Shown piece by piece: positions 51,191-59,636 of a stretch of 64,000 bases of DNA; within the stretch, counting starts at the first letter, position 1; each line of letters starts with the position of its first letter. The stretch is taken from the NCBI GenBank assembly GCA_016716475.1, contig JADJWG010000001.1, positions 1,302,001 to 1,366,000 of the forward strand, written 5' to 3'. The translations under genes were made by a program, and so were the position numbers. This DNA comes from Phycisphaerales bacterium. GTDB lineage: Bacteria; Planctomycetota; Phycisphaerae; UBA1845; Fen-1342. Under the pieces are notes generated by a model that saw only the letters and a program-made list of their open reading frames with translations, did not search any database and was not told the origin of the DNA.

Positions 51191-54166
51191 ATGCGTAGTC
51201 CCGCAACTCTCGGCGTTTTCGGACTGGCCGCGCCTTTTCTGGCCGTAGTCGCCGCGGTCGTGCCGCTGGGTTGCATCCCGGGCACTGGGGGAGGTGGTGG
51301 GTTGTTCAACCTGCCGCCGTCCGTCATTCTGTCCGTGGATCAGCAACAGGGGGTCGCCCCACTCACCGTGCGATTCTCTTCTGCGGGCAGTACCGACGAC
51401 GGCATCATCATTGAACGCCGTTGGGATTTCGGGGACGGCGTCGGCACCAGCCGGGAGATCGAGCCCACCTATACGTACACCCGCACCGGCAACTACACCG
51501 TGCAACTCACTCTGGTCGATGACCGGGGCGCTTCGTCCAGCCGATCGATCGTCATCAGTGTGACCGAGCGTCCAGTCGCGATCTTCACCGTCGATCGAAC
51601 GTTCGCCGAAACCGCGCCCGCCATCTTCAACTTTGACGGCTCGGCCTCGTTCGACCCGGATGCGGGGCCCAACGATGTCCTTCAGTATCGCTGGGATTTC
51701 GGGGATGGCTCCCTCGAGTTTCTGCCGGTCACCGCACATACCTTTTCAACGTCCGGTGTGTATCGCGTGCGACTCACCGTGACCGATGCCGTCGGCATTA
51801 CCGGCTTCGCGGAGCAGGTCATCGAAGTCGGAATTACGCAACCAGCCCTGGAAGTGCGCGTGCCGCCCCGGACGGTCGAAAACCTTGTCGTGACGCAGAA
51901 TTCACCGCTTTGGGTTGCGGCCGAGTGGGATGTGGAGCCGCTGGTACCCTACAAGATGTCGGCCGGGCTCGACGTGGATCGTGACCCCTGCGATGCGCAG
52001 GTCGCCGTCTTCGAGACCGTAGGCCACACACTGGTGGAACGGCTGCTGGGTTACGCGGACCGCGTGCGGGCCGCCGCGTTTTCACCCGATGGCTTCGTGC
52101 TCGCTGCCGGCGGGGACGACGGCGTGGTCCGCATCCACGACCTTGCGACCGGGGATCTGCTGCGCAACCTGCTGCACAATGGCAGTCCTGTCCGGGCGCT
52201 GGCCTTCAGCCCTGATGGCACCACCCTGCTCGTTGGTCATTCCGACGGCAGTCTGCTGCTACGGGACGCCCTGAGCGACGCCGTGCTGCAGGCCTTCGGC
52301 GGACACGCCTCCGCGGTTACTGCGGTTGCGATTTCGCCCGATGGCGGCTGGCTCTTCAGCGGGGATGCGGCCGGGGTCGGTCGCCTGCGGACGCTGGCTA
52401 GCACGGTACTGTTTACCTATGGGCATCCGGCACCGATCACCTCCGCGATGTTCTCGCCGACCGATCCCGAGCAACTGCTGACCGGTTGCGAGGATCGCAC
52501 CGCGCGAACCTGGAGCACCGTGACGGGTACGCTCTTGCAGGATTTCGCACCGGTCATCAATGACGGTGTGCTCGTGGCCGGACACGATGGCAGCGTGAAC
52601 GCGGTGGCCTTCTCCCCTGACGGCACGATCGTGGCAACCGGGAGTTCGGACCAGCGCATCAAGCTCTGGAATTCCCAGACGGCCGCAGAATTGGCGACCT
52701 ACACCGGCCATACGGCCGCCGTGCTGGCGCTGGCGTTTTCGCCCGACGGGACGCGCCTGGCTTCGGGCAGTGCCGACACCACAGCGCGCCTGTGGTCGGT
52801 CACCATGAACCAGGCGTTGCAGACGCTGTCGCCGTGCGTGTCGCCGATTGTGACGGTGCAGTATTCACACGATGGCAGCCAGTTGCTGACCGGCATTGCC
52901 GCCGCGAATTCCATTCCGCTCAATACGGTGCCATCGCAGGGCAACGACCTCATACTGCGAACGCCGCAGGCCCTCAATCTGGCGAACGTACCGGCAGCCC
53001 CCGGTGGCACCGAGTTCTATCTGTGGGTCGAATTGAGCACCGATCGCTCGTCGCCTGAACGGCGTTACCGTACGGACACGACCATTCGGGTGATTCCGTC
53101 CTTCCCGGCGACGATCGCCGAGAATCCCCCTGTGATCCCGCTGCGCGACGACGCCGCGGACATCGTGCTCCCGGCGACGACGACACGGCAGATTTTCGAC
53201 CTGGGGCCGCTCGCCGTCGGCGACCGTGTCTTCCTCAGTCTGTTGACCACACCGGGCTACGGCGAAGCGTTCACTCTGGCAGAACTCAATCCCACGGCTA
53301 CGGGTGGTGGTTTCAGCGTGCTGCTGCTCGACGCGGATGAGCGGATGGTGGCCTGGTACGATTCCGGTCGCACCTTGTTCTCGCGCCAGACGCAGTTGAT
53401 CGTCGGACACAACAGCCCCCGCTATTTTCTCGTGATCGACTCGCTCGGCGCGCGACCCGTGCCGAGCATGCGTGTGCGTGTGCAACGCGACTTTACCGAC
53501 ACATCACTTCCGCGCCGGCAGTACGTGCACCTGAACTTCACAGGCGCATCCAATCTCACGATCGCGGGTTCGACGCCGTTTGATCTGTCGCCTTTCGCGA
53601 TCACAGGCAAGACGGACGGCGACATGATCCAGATTCGGCAGGCACTCGTACAACGTGTCACGACGTTGCTGGCGCCCTACGGGTTCGACGTCTCCACCGA
53701 TCCGCCGCCGGCTGCAAACACTCCACGCCTGACAATCTATTTTGATGGCCAGAATCGCCTGCTCAATGTTCAGATTCCGGGCGTGACCAACGTCGCCAAC
53801 CTCACCATGTTCGGCCTGCCCGGCTACATCGATCCGCGCAACTTCACGCTGAGCGGGCGTGCCGCGGTTGCCGCAAGCGAAATCGCCGCCGCGTTCCCGG
53901 CACTCTCCAACGCTGAGCTCGGTGTGGCACTCGGCAATTCCGCCGCGCACCAGGTGGGCCTACTGACGGGCCTGCGACAGACGGCGCAGCCGGTCGGCTC
54001 CATCACCGACGTGATGTCCAACACGGGTACAGCCGCTCGCCGCCAGGTGGTCATCGATCCTGCGTTGACGTTCACCGCGGCCCCCCTCGCACCGTTGACC
54101 GGTATGACGGCGATCGGCGAACAGAACGCACCACAGTTGCTGCTCGAACTCGTCGGACCCAATTAA
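51191..54166 (+). CDS. Large lipoprotein with two PKD domains and a WD40 propeller
   Basis: 991 aa; GAGGAG precedes the ATG at 51191. The lipobox is VPLGC (Cys28). Two PKD domains (about 43-128 and 132-217) each carry WDFGDG. A seven-bladed-type WD40 region (about 275-570) has repeats with SPDG and GH-x-IW-like endings (VRAAAFSPDG, VNAVAFSPDGTIVATGSSD, VLALAFSPDGTRLASGSAD). A beta-rich section follows. The last 200 residues read YVHLNFTGASN, then GNSAAHQVGLLTGL near 912-926, which resembles the zinc-metallopeptidase helix HExxH but has Gln for Glu. The protein is probably a surface scaffold. Confidence 0.82.
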   Translation: MRSPATLGVFGLAAPFLAVVAAVVPLGCIPGTGGGGGLFNLPPSVILSVDQQQGVAPLTVRFSSAGSTDDGIIIERRWDFGDGVGTSREIEPTYTYTRTGNYTVQLTLVDDRGASSSRSIVISVTERPVAIFTVDRTFAETAPAIFNFDGSASFDPDAGPNDVLQYRWDFGDGSLEFLPVTAHTFSTSGVYRVRLTVTDAVGITGFAEQVIEVGITQPALEVRVPPRTVENLVVTQNSPLWVAAEWDVEPLVPYKMSAGLDVDRDPCDAQVAVFETVGHTLVERLLGYADRVRAAAFSPDGFVLAAGGDDGVVRIHDLATGDLLRNLLHNGSPVRALAFSPDGTTLLVGHSDGSLLLRDALSDAVLQAFGGHASAVTAVAISPDGGWLFSGDAAGVGRLRTLASTVLFTYGHPAPITSAMFSPTDPEQLLTGCEDRTARTWSTVTGTLLQDFAPVINDGVLVAGHDGSVNAVAFSPDGTIVATGSSDQRIKLWNSQTAAELATYTGHTAAVLALAFSPDGTRLASGSADTTARLWSVTMNQALQTLSPCVSPIVTVQYSHDGSQLLTGIAAANSIPLNTVPSQGNDLILRTPQALNLANVPAAPGGTEFYLWVELSTDRSSPERRYRTDTTIRVIPSFPATIAENPPVIPLRDDAADIVLPATTTRQIFDLGPLAVGDRVFLSLLTTPGYGEAFTLAELNPTATGGGFSVLLLDADERMVAWYDSGRTLFSRQTQLIVGHNSPRYFLVIDSLGARPVPSMRVRVQRDFTDTSLPRRQYVHLNFTGASNLTIAGSTPFDLSPFAITGKTDGDMIQIRQALVQRVTTLLAPYGFDVSTDPPPAANTPRLTIYFDGQNRLLNVQIPGVTNVANLTMFGLPGYIDPRNFTLSGRAAVAASEIAAAFPALSNAELGVALGNSAAHQVGLLTGLRQTAQPVGSITDVMSNTGTAARRQVVIDPALTFTAAPLAPLTGMTAIGEQNAPQLLLELVGPN

Positions 54167-54202
54167 TCGTCGCAGCGGTGACTGCGCACACCGGCACACT
54201 CC

Positions 54203-54233
54203 CGCGGCTCGCACTGGTTCAGTGCGAGCCGCG
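54203..54233 (+). terminator. Terminator of the PKD/WD40 gene
   Basis: A 13-bp perfect stem (54204-54216 with 54220-54232) with a 3-nt loop and one more C-G pair. GTTCGCGTTTCC follows. It starts 37 bases after the stop codon. Confidence 0.7.
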
Positions 54234-54386
54234 TTCGCGTTTCCGAAATCACCCAGCAGGGCATTCGGGAGCGATTGCGCTGCTTTGGTCAGAATCGTGC
54301 CGCAAAATCGTTCACAGGTGGCTTTAATGCGATTGATATCGCCTTTTTTCGGACTACGCAGCGGCCACGCCAATATTGAGAATTGA

Positions 54387-54407
54387 TTAGCGATTCAAAT
54401 CTGCTAA
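54387..54407 (+). promoter_or_regulatory. Candidate LacI-family operator
   Basis: TTAGCGATT and AATCTGCTAA form an imperfect inverted repeat over about 21 bases. It lies 81 bases before the LacI-family start codon in the AT-rich part of the region. LacI-type regulators often repress themselves through such sites. The match is not perfect and no other copy was searched for. Confidence 0.3.
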
Positions 54408-54487
54408 ACTAGTGAAGGCGTTCGGCTGCGACGGCCTCACTTCCTGCGGGCCTCGGCCCGCAATGAACAGCAAGGGTGGACTGGGCC

Positions 54488-55486
54488 ATGGCAAAGGTAA
54501 CCATTGAGGATATCAGCCGGCAGACAGGTCTTTCACGTGGCACGGTATCGCGCGCGCTGAACGACCGCCCCGACATCAGCGAGCAGACCAAGCAGCGCGT
54601 GTTGGAGGCGTGCAGCCAGTTGAATTACGTGCCCAGTCACGCCGCCCGCTCACTCGCGACCGGGCGGCGTTTCGCTGTGGCCGTCCTCGTTTCCGACTTG
54701 CGCTCGACTTACGCGGCCGCCTTTCTACGTGGAGTGCTGAATGTAGCGCGGAAGCAGCGTTACGCCGTCCACGTGATCGAAGTCTGCACGGAAGAACACG
54801 ACCCAGGCGCGGCCTACGTGCAGAGTCTGCTCGCGGAACGGGTGGATGCGTTGCTCGTGTCGGATCCGCTCCCGGGCACCCTGACCGAGCGCATCGCCGG
54901 TGCGTTGGCTGCGCACCCGATGGTGGCGGCCTCGGCGAATTGTCCGATCGAATGTGATGTTCTCGGTCCCGATTGGAGCGAAGCGGGCCGGATGGCCGCC
55001 CGGCTGCTCACGCGCGGCGGCGAGCGAAGCATCCTGCGGGTAACCCGCGCCGGCACGTCAGCGGATTTTTGTGCCGGATTTGACGAAGTCCTCCAAATGC
55101 AGGGAATCGATCCCTTTGGAGTCGGCCTGACGGTGCCGGATTCGTGCAGCCCGAATCGGCTTGATGCCGTGGTTGAGCGCTTGGCAGGGGCGGCGCGCAT
55201 CGCTACCGGGGATGACCTGTTGGCGATCGAGATCCTCGTAAGAATGGCTCTCCGGGGTCGTCTGGCCGGCCGGGACTACGCCCTGATGGGCGTAGGCAAC
55301 GAGGCGGCCGGTACGGCGCTGACACCGGGGCTGACCAGCATCGATCTCAGCGGCGAGGAAACCGGACAGCGAGCAATGGAACTGGCTCTCCAGCGGGTGA
55401 CCAAGTCGCGTCAGGACGGGCCGCAGCGGATCGCCGTGGCACCACAGATACTGGAACGAGGCACTACCGCCAACGTGATGATGTAA
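54488..55486 (+). CDS. LacI-family transcriptional regulator
   Basis: 332 aa from the ATG at 54488. The N-terminal helix-turn-helix reads VTIEDISRQTGLSRGTVSRALN (4-25). RPDISEQTKQRVLEA and the hinge-helix region YVPSHAARSLATGR follow. The effector domain is a periplasmic-binding-like fold (VLVSDLRSTYAAAFLRGVLNVARK, then LLVSDPLPG). The ligand is unknown but is probably a sugar. It stands just upstream of the HPF-PTS gene cluster and may regulate it or respond to the same signals; this is inference from position. Confidence 0.88.
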   Translation: MAKVTIEDISRQTGLSRGTVSRALNDRPDISEQTKQRVLEACSQLNYVPSHAARSLATGRRFAVAVLVSDLRSTYAAAFLRGVLNVARKQRYAVHVIEVCTEEHDPGAAYVQSLLAERVDALLVSDPLPGTLTERIAGALAAHPMVAASANCPIECDVLGPDWSEAGRMAARLLTRGGERSILRVTRAGTSADFCAGFDEVLQMQGIDPFGVGLTVPDSCSPNRLDAVVERLAGAARIATGDDLLAIEILVRMALRGRLAGRDYALMGVGNEAAGTALTPGLTSIDLSGEETGQRAMELALQRVTKSRQDGPQRIAVAPQILERGTTANVMM

Positions 55487-55585
55487 CGGCGGTTGGGGTG
55501 AAAGGTGTACACTACGCCGGTCCTCAGAGGGTCGGGAGGGCTGCCGCCGTGTTCACTCGGGGCGGGCGGTGGCGGTTCGATCCGC

Positions 55586-55615
55586 TTGACGGTTCTGCAG
55601 TTCTTCCGCTACATT
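55586..55615 (+). promoter_or_regulatory. Candidate sigma-70 promoter of the HPF-PTS cluster
   Basis: TTGACG at 55586-55591 and TACATT at 55610-55615 with 18 bases between, about 150 bases before the HPF start codon. Confidence 0.4.
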
Positions 55616-55765
55616 TCCTGCGAGACTGGGAGCCGGCTGCGCTTACCGCCGGGGGGTGTCCGCGCCCTGCCGGGTTGATCCGTGGACGGGGGCTGCGGGT
55701 GGCCGTCCGTGGCGTCCAGCCGCAGCAGTCGCTACGAACCGCGCGACCCGAGGTGCGAGGACAGT

Positions 55766-56095
55766 ATGCAGATTACCGTGACCGGCCGGCACATGAGCGT
55801 CCCGGACGATGTGAAGCTGTACTGCGAAGAGAAGGTGGGGCGCCTGCCGCGACTGCTGGACCGGATTCAATCGGTGGACGTCGTGATCGACGGCCATGAA
55901 GGATTGCACACGGTGGAAGTCATCGTGCATGTGGCGGGGAGCGCTCCCTTCGTCGCCACCGCGGAAGACAAGGACAACTTCGCCGCACTTGATCTGTTGA
56001 TGGACAAAATCGAGCAGCAGTTGCGGCGTTACAAGGAGCGGATGAGGAACCGCAAACATCCGCCGCGGTCGGCGGAGAACGAGTTGCCGGCCTGA
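55766..56095 (+). CDS. hpf: Ribosome hibernation-promoting factor, short type (HPF/RaiA)
   Basis: 109 aa; GAGGA is five bases before the ATG. The fold is beta-alpha-beta-beta-beta-alpha: MQITVTGRHM, DDVKLYCEEKVGRL near 15, VDVVIDG and HTVEVIVHV, then FVATAEDKDNFAALDLLMDKIEQQLRRYKE. It binds the ribosome and silences it in stationary phase. In many proteobacteria this gene stands next to the nitrogen-PTS genes, as here, where EIIA follows 40 bases on. The C-terminal dimerisation domain of long HPF is absent. Confidence 0.9.
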   Translation: MQITVTGRHMSVPDDVKLYCEEKVGRLPRLLDRIQSVDVVIDGHEGLHTVEVIVHVAGSAPFVATAEDKDNFAALDLLMDKIEQQLRRYKERMRNRKHPPRSAENELPA

Positions 56096-56135
56096 CCAAC
56101 GGCGCGGAGGGGTGTGCGGAGAGAGCAGAGACAAC

Positions 56136-56615
56136 ATGAAGCTGCTGGACCTGATCGATCGAACTGCGATTATCCCCGAACTGGGCAGCTCCGACCGCAA
56201 TGGCGTTATTCGTGAGCTGGTCGAGATCCTGGCCCAAGCCAAGCTGATCACCGCGGAAGCGGTCGACGGGATCGTGAAGTCGATCATCACGCGCGAGCGG
56301 ACGCGCGGCACCACCGGTTTCGGCAAGGGCGTCGCCGTTCCCCATGTGAAGATCAACGGACTGCGGAAGGTCGTGGCGTCGGTCGGGCGGAGCAGCGCGG
56401 GGGTCGATTTCGGCTCGCTGGACGGGCAGCCCGTGTTTGGCATCTTCCTGATCGTCAGTCCGGAAGACCAGCCGGAGGAGCATTTGCGGGCGATGGATCT
56501 GATCTTCCGGCACCTGCAACTGGAGCAGTTCCGGAAGTTCCTGCGACAATCGGATACGACGGAGAAGATTTACGATTTGCTGAACGAAGCGGACGAGCGC
56601 GCCCCGGTGGCGTAG
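56136..56615 (+). CDS. PTS EIIA domain protein (PtsN-like)
   Basis: 159 aa. The EIIA-fructose/nitrogen domain is complete, with the phospho-accepting His70 in GFGKGVAVPHVK. The start MKLLDLIDRTAIIPELGSSDR is typical of PtsN. It receives phosphate from HPr and acts as a regulator rather than a sugar transporter component, since no EIIB or EIIC gene is near. Its position between HPF and HPr makes a phosphorelay with EI (57072). It may sense nitrogen, potassium or carbon status. Confidence 0.88.
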   Translation: MKLLDLIDRTAIIPELGSSDRNGVIRELVEILAQAKLITAEAVDGIVKSIITRERTRGTTGFGKGVAVPHVKINGLRKVVASVGRSSAGVDFGSLDGQPVFGIFLIVSPEDQPEEHLRAMDLIFRHLQLEQFRKFLRQSDTTEKIYDLLNEADERAPVA

Positions 56616-56656
56616 CGTGCTCGTGGCCGGACCGCAATGGCACGGATGGATCAGGC

Positions 56657-56926
56657 GTGGCCGTCGAAAGAGAAGTCATCATCCCGAACAAGGAAGGGCT
56701 GCACTTTCGGCCAATCATGCAGTTTGTCGACGTGGCCCAACGCTATCAGGCGGGGGTGACGGTGCATTGCGAGGACCGGTCGGCGGATGGGCGCAGCCCG
56801 ATGGAGATGCTGATGCTCGTCGCCACGCAGGGATCGAAGGTCCGCGTGGTCGCGGACGGGGCTGATGCCGGCGAACTGCTCGAGGCCTTGGCAAGTCTCG
56901 TGGAGTCCGGCTTCGGCGAAGCGTAG
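56657..56926 (+). CDS. ptsH: Phosphocarrier protein HPr (NPr-like)
   Basis: 89 aa from a GTG at 56657. The phosphorylated His16 is in the family GLHFRP (usually GLHARP). A serine at 47 (ADGRSPMEM) takes the place of the regulatory Ser46. It passes phosphate from EI to EIIA. The Phe after the His is unusual but tolerated in NPr-like proteins. The gene lies in a tight set: HPF, EIIA, HPr, EI. Confidence 0.87.
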   Translation: MAVEREVIIPNKEGLHFRPIMQFVDVAQRYQAGVTVHCEDRSADGRSPMEMLMLVATQGSKVRVVADGADAGELLEALASLVESGFGEA

Positions 56927-57071
56927 CAACAAGATTCCCGATGCTTGCGGTCGCGGGCGGCACCCTGGGTAGCCACCGGCGCCGGGCCGGAAGCATCAGA
57001 ACCAGTGCAACACGGCATACCGCGTGGCGGCCGGCCCGGTCGCGGCGCGCACCCCGCGGACACCGCGGCCG

Positions 57072-58931
57072 ATGATTACGAAGAAAGGGATTAACGCCTC
57101 GCCTGGCGTGGCGATTGGTCCATCGCTGGTGCTGGATACCGAAGAGTACCGGATTCCACACCGCACGATCGATCCCAGTCAGGTTCCGGCGCACGTTCGC
57201 AACCTCGAGGTCGCGCTGGAAGCGTCGCGCCAGGAGGTAGGGGAGCTGCGCGTCGCCGCAGCGCGCAAGCTGGGGGATCAGACCGCTGTTATTTTTGCCT
57301 TCCACGAGCAGTTCATTGCCGATCCCAAGCTCCGCACCAGCGTCGAGGAGCTGATCACCCGCCGGCAGTTTTCCGCCGCCTATGCCTTTGGGCAGGTGAT
57401 GAGCGAACAACAGCGTCGCTTCCGCAGCGTGAACGACCCGTACCTGCAAGAGCGGGTTCGCGACCTGCACGACATCGAGCGGCGCGTCCTGCGGCACATC
57501 CTTGGCCGCGATCGGGAGGACATGACCCGGCTGACCGAGCCGGTCATTATCGTTGCCACGGATATCACCCCTTCGCAGGCGATTTCGCTCGACCGTGCGC
57601 ACATCCTGGGTTTCGCGATCGATGTCGGCGGCCAAACCTCCCACATGGCCATCATCGCCCGCATGCTCGGCATCCCGGCCGTGGTGGCCCTGGGCGATAT
57701 CACATCGGACGTCTCGGGGGGGGAAACCCTGATCGTCGACGGCACCAACGGTATCGTCGTCGCCAGTCCCGATCCCGCCACGATTACCCATTTCGAGACC
57801 CGCCGACGCGAACACGAACGCAACGAGCGGCGCCTCGGCAAGCTGCGCGGGTTGCCGGCGACCACGCGCGACGGCGTGACCATCGAGTTGCTTGCCAACA
57901 TCGAGGTGCCCGAAGAGGTACCCAATGCGGTCGAACTCGGCGCCGACGGCATTGGCCTCTACCGCACCGAGCTGCTGTTCCTGGGAAGCCCGCGGCTACC
58001 CACCGAGGAGCAGCAGTACGAGGCGTTTCGGGACGTGCTGGTCGCCGCGGGCGATCGCCCGGTCATCATCCGCACGATTGATCTCGGCGCCGACAAACTC
58101 TCGCCCGCCATGGCGAGCGGGCACCACGATCACAATCCCGTGCTGGGCCTGCGATCCCTGCGCTACTGCCTGCTGCACCTGGATATGTTCAAGACGCACC
58201 TGCGGGCGATCCTGCGGGCCAGCGTGCATGGGGATATGCGGCTCATGTTCCCGATGATCACGACGGTCATGGAGCTGCGCCAGGCAAAGGCCACCCTGGC
58301 GGACGTGATGGAAGATCTGGGCGAGGAAGGCATTCCCTTCAGACGTGACCTGCCGATCGGCATGATGGTCGAAACGCCGGCCGCTGCCCTGCTTGCGTCG
58401 TCTTTCGCGCGCGAGGCCGCCTTTTTCAGCATCGGTACCAACGACCTCACGCAGTACACGCTCGCGGTCGATCGCGGCAACGAGCGAGTGGCACACCTTT
58501 ACTCGTCGCACAATCCCGCCGTGCTCGCGCTGGTGCAGCGGGTGGTCCGGGCGACGCGCGGGCGCAAGGTGGAGGTGAGTATCTGCGGTGAGATGGCCGG
58601 CACGCCGCTTTACACGCAACTGCTGCTGGGAATGGGCCTTCGGCGGCTCTCCATGGCTCCCAAGGACATCCCCGCGGTGAAGCAGATTGTGCGGGCGACG
58701 GATATCCCCTGCTGCGAACGTATCGCCCGCGAGGTCAGCCGCTTCGATACCGATCGTCAAGTGCTGAACTTCCTGCGGGATGAGATTCGTCGTGTGCAGG
58801 AGGAGCTGGGTGAGGGTGACGGCGAGACCAGTCCGGCACCCGCCGCGCGAACGCGCCGCGCGGCACGCTCACGCCGGGGCGAGGGTTCGCGGCCGCGCGA
58901 CGGCGATTCCGGCGGGAGGGCTGCGTCGTGA
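57072..58931 (+). CDS. ptsI: Phosphoenolpyruvate-protein phosphotransferase (PTS enzyme I)
   Basis: 619 aa from the ATG at 57072 (MITKKGINASPGVAIG). It starts the PTS relay by taking phosphate from PEP onto His191 in VGGQTSHMAI. The TIM-barrel PEP-binding half has the ELGADGIGLYRTELLFL block near 304-320, then FFSIGTNDLTQYTLAVDRG and the active-site Cys in SICGEMAG. The N-terminal HPr-binding helices are present. After the usual end near 575 there is a Gly/Arg-rich tail. The next gene starts with a GTGA overlap. Confidence 0.95.
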   Translation: MITKKGINASPGVAIGPSLVLDTEEYRIPHRTIDPSQVPAHVRNLEVALEASRQEVGELRVAAARKLGDQTAVIFAFHEQFIADPKLRTSVEELITRRQFSAAYAFGQVMSEQQRRFRSVNDPYLQERVRDLHDIERRVLRHILGRDREDMTRLTEPVIIVATDITPSQAISLDRAHILGFAIDVGGQTSHMAIIARMLGIPAVVALGDITSDVSGGETLIVDGTNGIVVASPDPATITHFETRRREHERNERRLGKLRGLPATTRDGVTIELLANIEVPEEVPNAVELGADGIGLYRTELLFLGSPRLPTEEQQYEAFRDVLVAAGDRPVIIRTIDLGADKLSPAMASGHHDHNPVLGLRSLRYCLLHLDMFKTHLRAILRASVHGDMRLMFPMITTVMELRQAKATLADVMEDLGEEGIPFRRDLPIGMMVETPAAALLASSFAREAAFFSIGTNDLTQYTLAVDRGNERVAHLYSSHNPAVLALVQRVVRATRGRKVEVSICGEMAGTPLYTQLLLGMGLRRLSMAPKDIPAVKQIVRATDIPCCERIAREVSRFDTDRQVLNFLRDEIRRVQEELGEGDGETSPAPAARTRRAARSRRGEGSRPRDGDSGGRAAS

Positions 58932-59635
58932 CCGCAGTGCCTCCGCAGGTACCCCCTCCCGCCGCGCCCCTTTGGGCGGAAGTTGTGTACGCACTCCGCG
59001 GCGAGTTGCGCTACTTGTCACACCAGGACGAGTTGCGCATGCTGCAACGGGCCGTCGTGCGGGCCGGTTGGCCGTTGGCGTTCTCGCGGGGGTTCAATCC
59101 CCAACCGCGCGTGCGAATTCCGCTGCCGCGCAACCTGGGGCTGGCCGCCGCGCAGCAATTCGCCTGGTGCGGGTTGCAGCGGGCGGAGGCACCCGCTTCG
59201 CTGCAGGAGCGACTCGGGGCGGCACTGCCGGGAGGTGTCCGCTTGGAGCGCGTGCACTTGCGGCGCGGCAAGGTGACTCCGCAGGTGCGGGCGGCGGATT
59301 ACTGGGTGACTCTGCGGGATGATGCCCCGCCGCTGGGTACCCCGGTGGCGGAGCTGCAGGCGCGGGCGACGTGCATCGTGCCGCGCGAATTCGGCCCGGG
59401 GCGGGCACCGGGAACGGTGGATATTCGCCCCTCTCTGGAGGAACTCGAATGGGTCGGCAGCCGGTTGCGTTTCCGGTTGCGAACGGGTGCGCCGCGAACG
59501 GCTCGGCCCGTGGAAGTGTTGCATGCCTTGGGTCTTGCCCCCGAGTTGTATCACGATCGACTCGAGCGTGGCGAGGTACTGTGGACCGATACGCGGTCGC
59601 CGGACACCGGCGCCTCCGCAGATGAAAGGACGTAG
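58928..59635 (+). CDS. DUF2344 / TIGR03936 radical SAM-linked protein
   Basis: 235 aa; the GTG at 58928 overlaps the stop of ptsI. The family opening (YALRGELRYLSHQDELRMLQRAVVRAGWPLAFSRGF in outline, with SHQDELR near 31) is followed by NPQPRVRIPLPRNLGL near 56. These proteins usually sit next to RNase E/G genes, often fused to or beside a radical SAM protein; the RNase E/G gene follows two bases later. The radical SAM partner is not here. The biochemical role is not known; an RNA-related one is assumed from its neighbour. Confidence 0.87.
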   Translation: MTAVPPQVPPPAAPLWAEVVYALRGELRYLSHQDELRMLQRAVVRAGWPLAFSRGFNPQPRVRIPLPRNLGLAAAQQFAWCGLQRAEAPASLQERLGAALPGGVRLERVHLRRGKVTPQVRAADYWVTLRDDAPPLGTPVAELQARATCIVPREFGPGRAPGTVDIRPSLEELEWVGSRLRFRLRTGAPRTARPVEVLHALGLAPELYHDRLERGEVLWTDTRSPDTGASADERT

Positions 59636-59636
59636 C

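Larger units (their letters stand above)
54167..54487. other. Intergenic region before the LacI gene
   Basis: No gene is seen. It holds a terminator hairpin (54203-54233), then an AT-rich segment near 54360-54410 with a possible operator (54387-54407). Confidence 0.5.
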
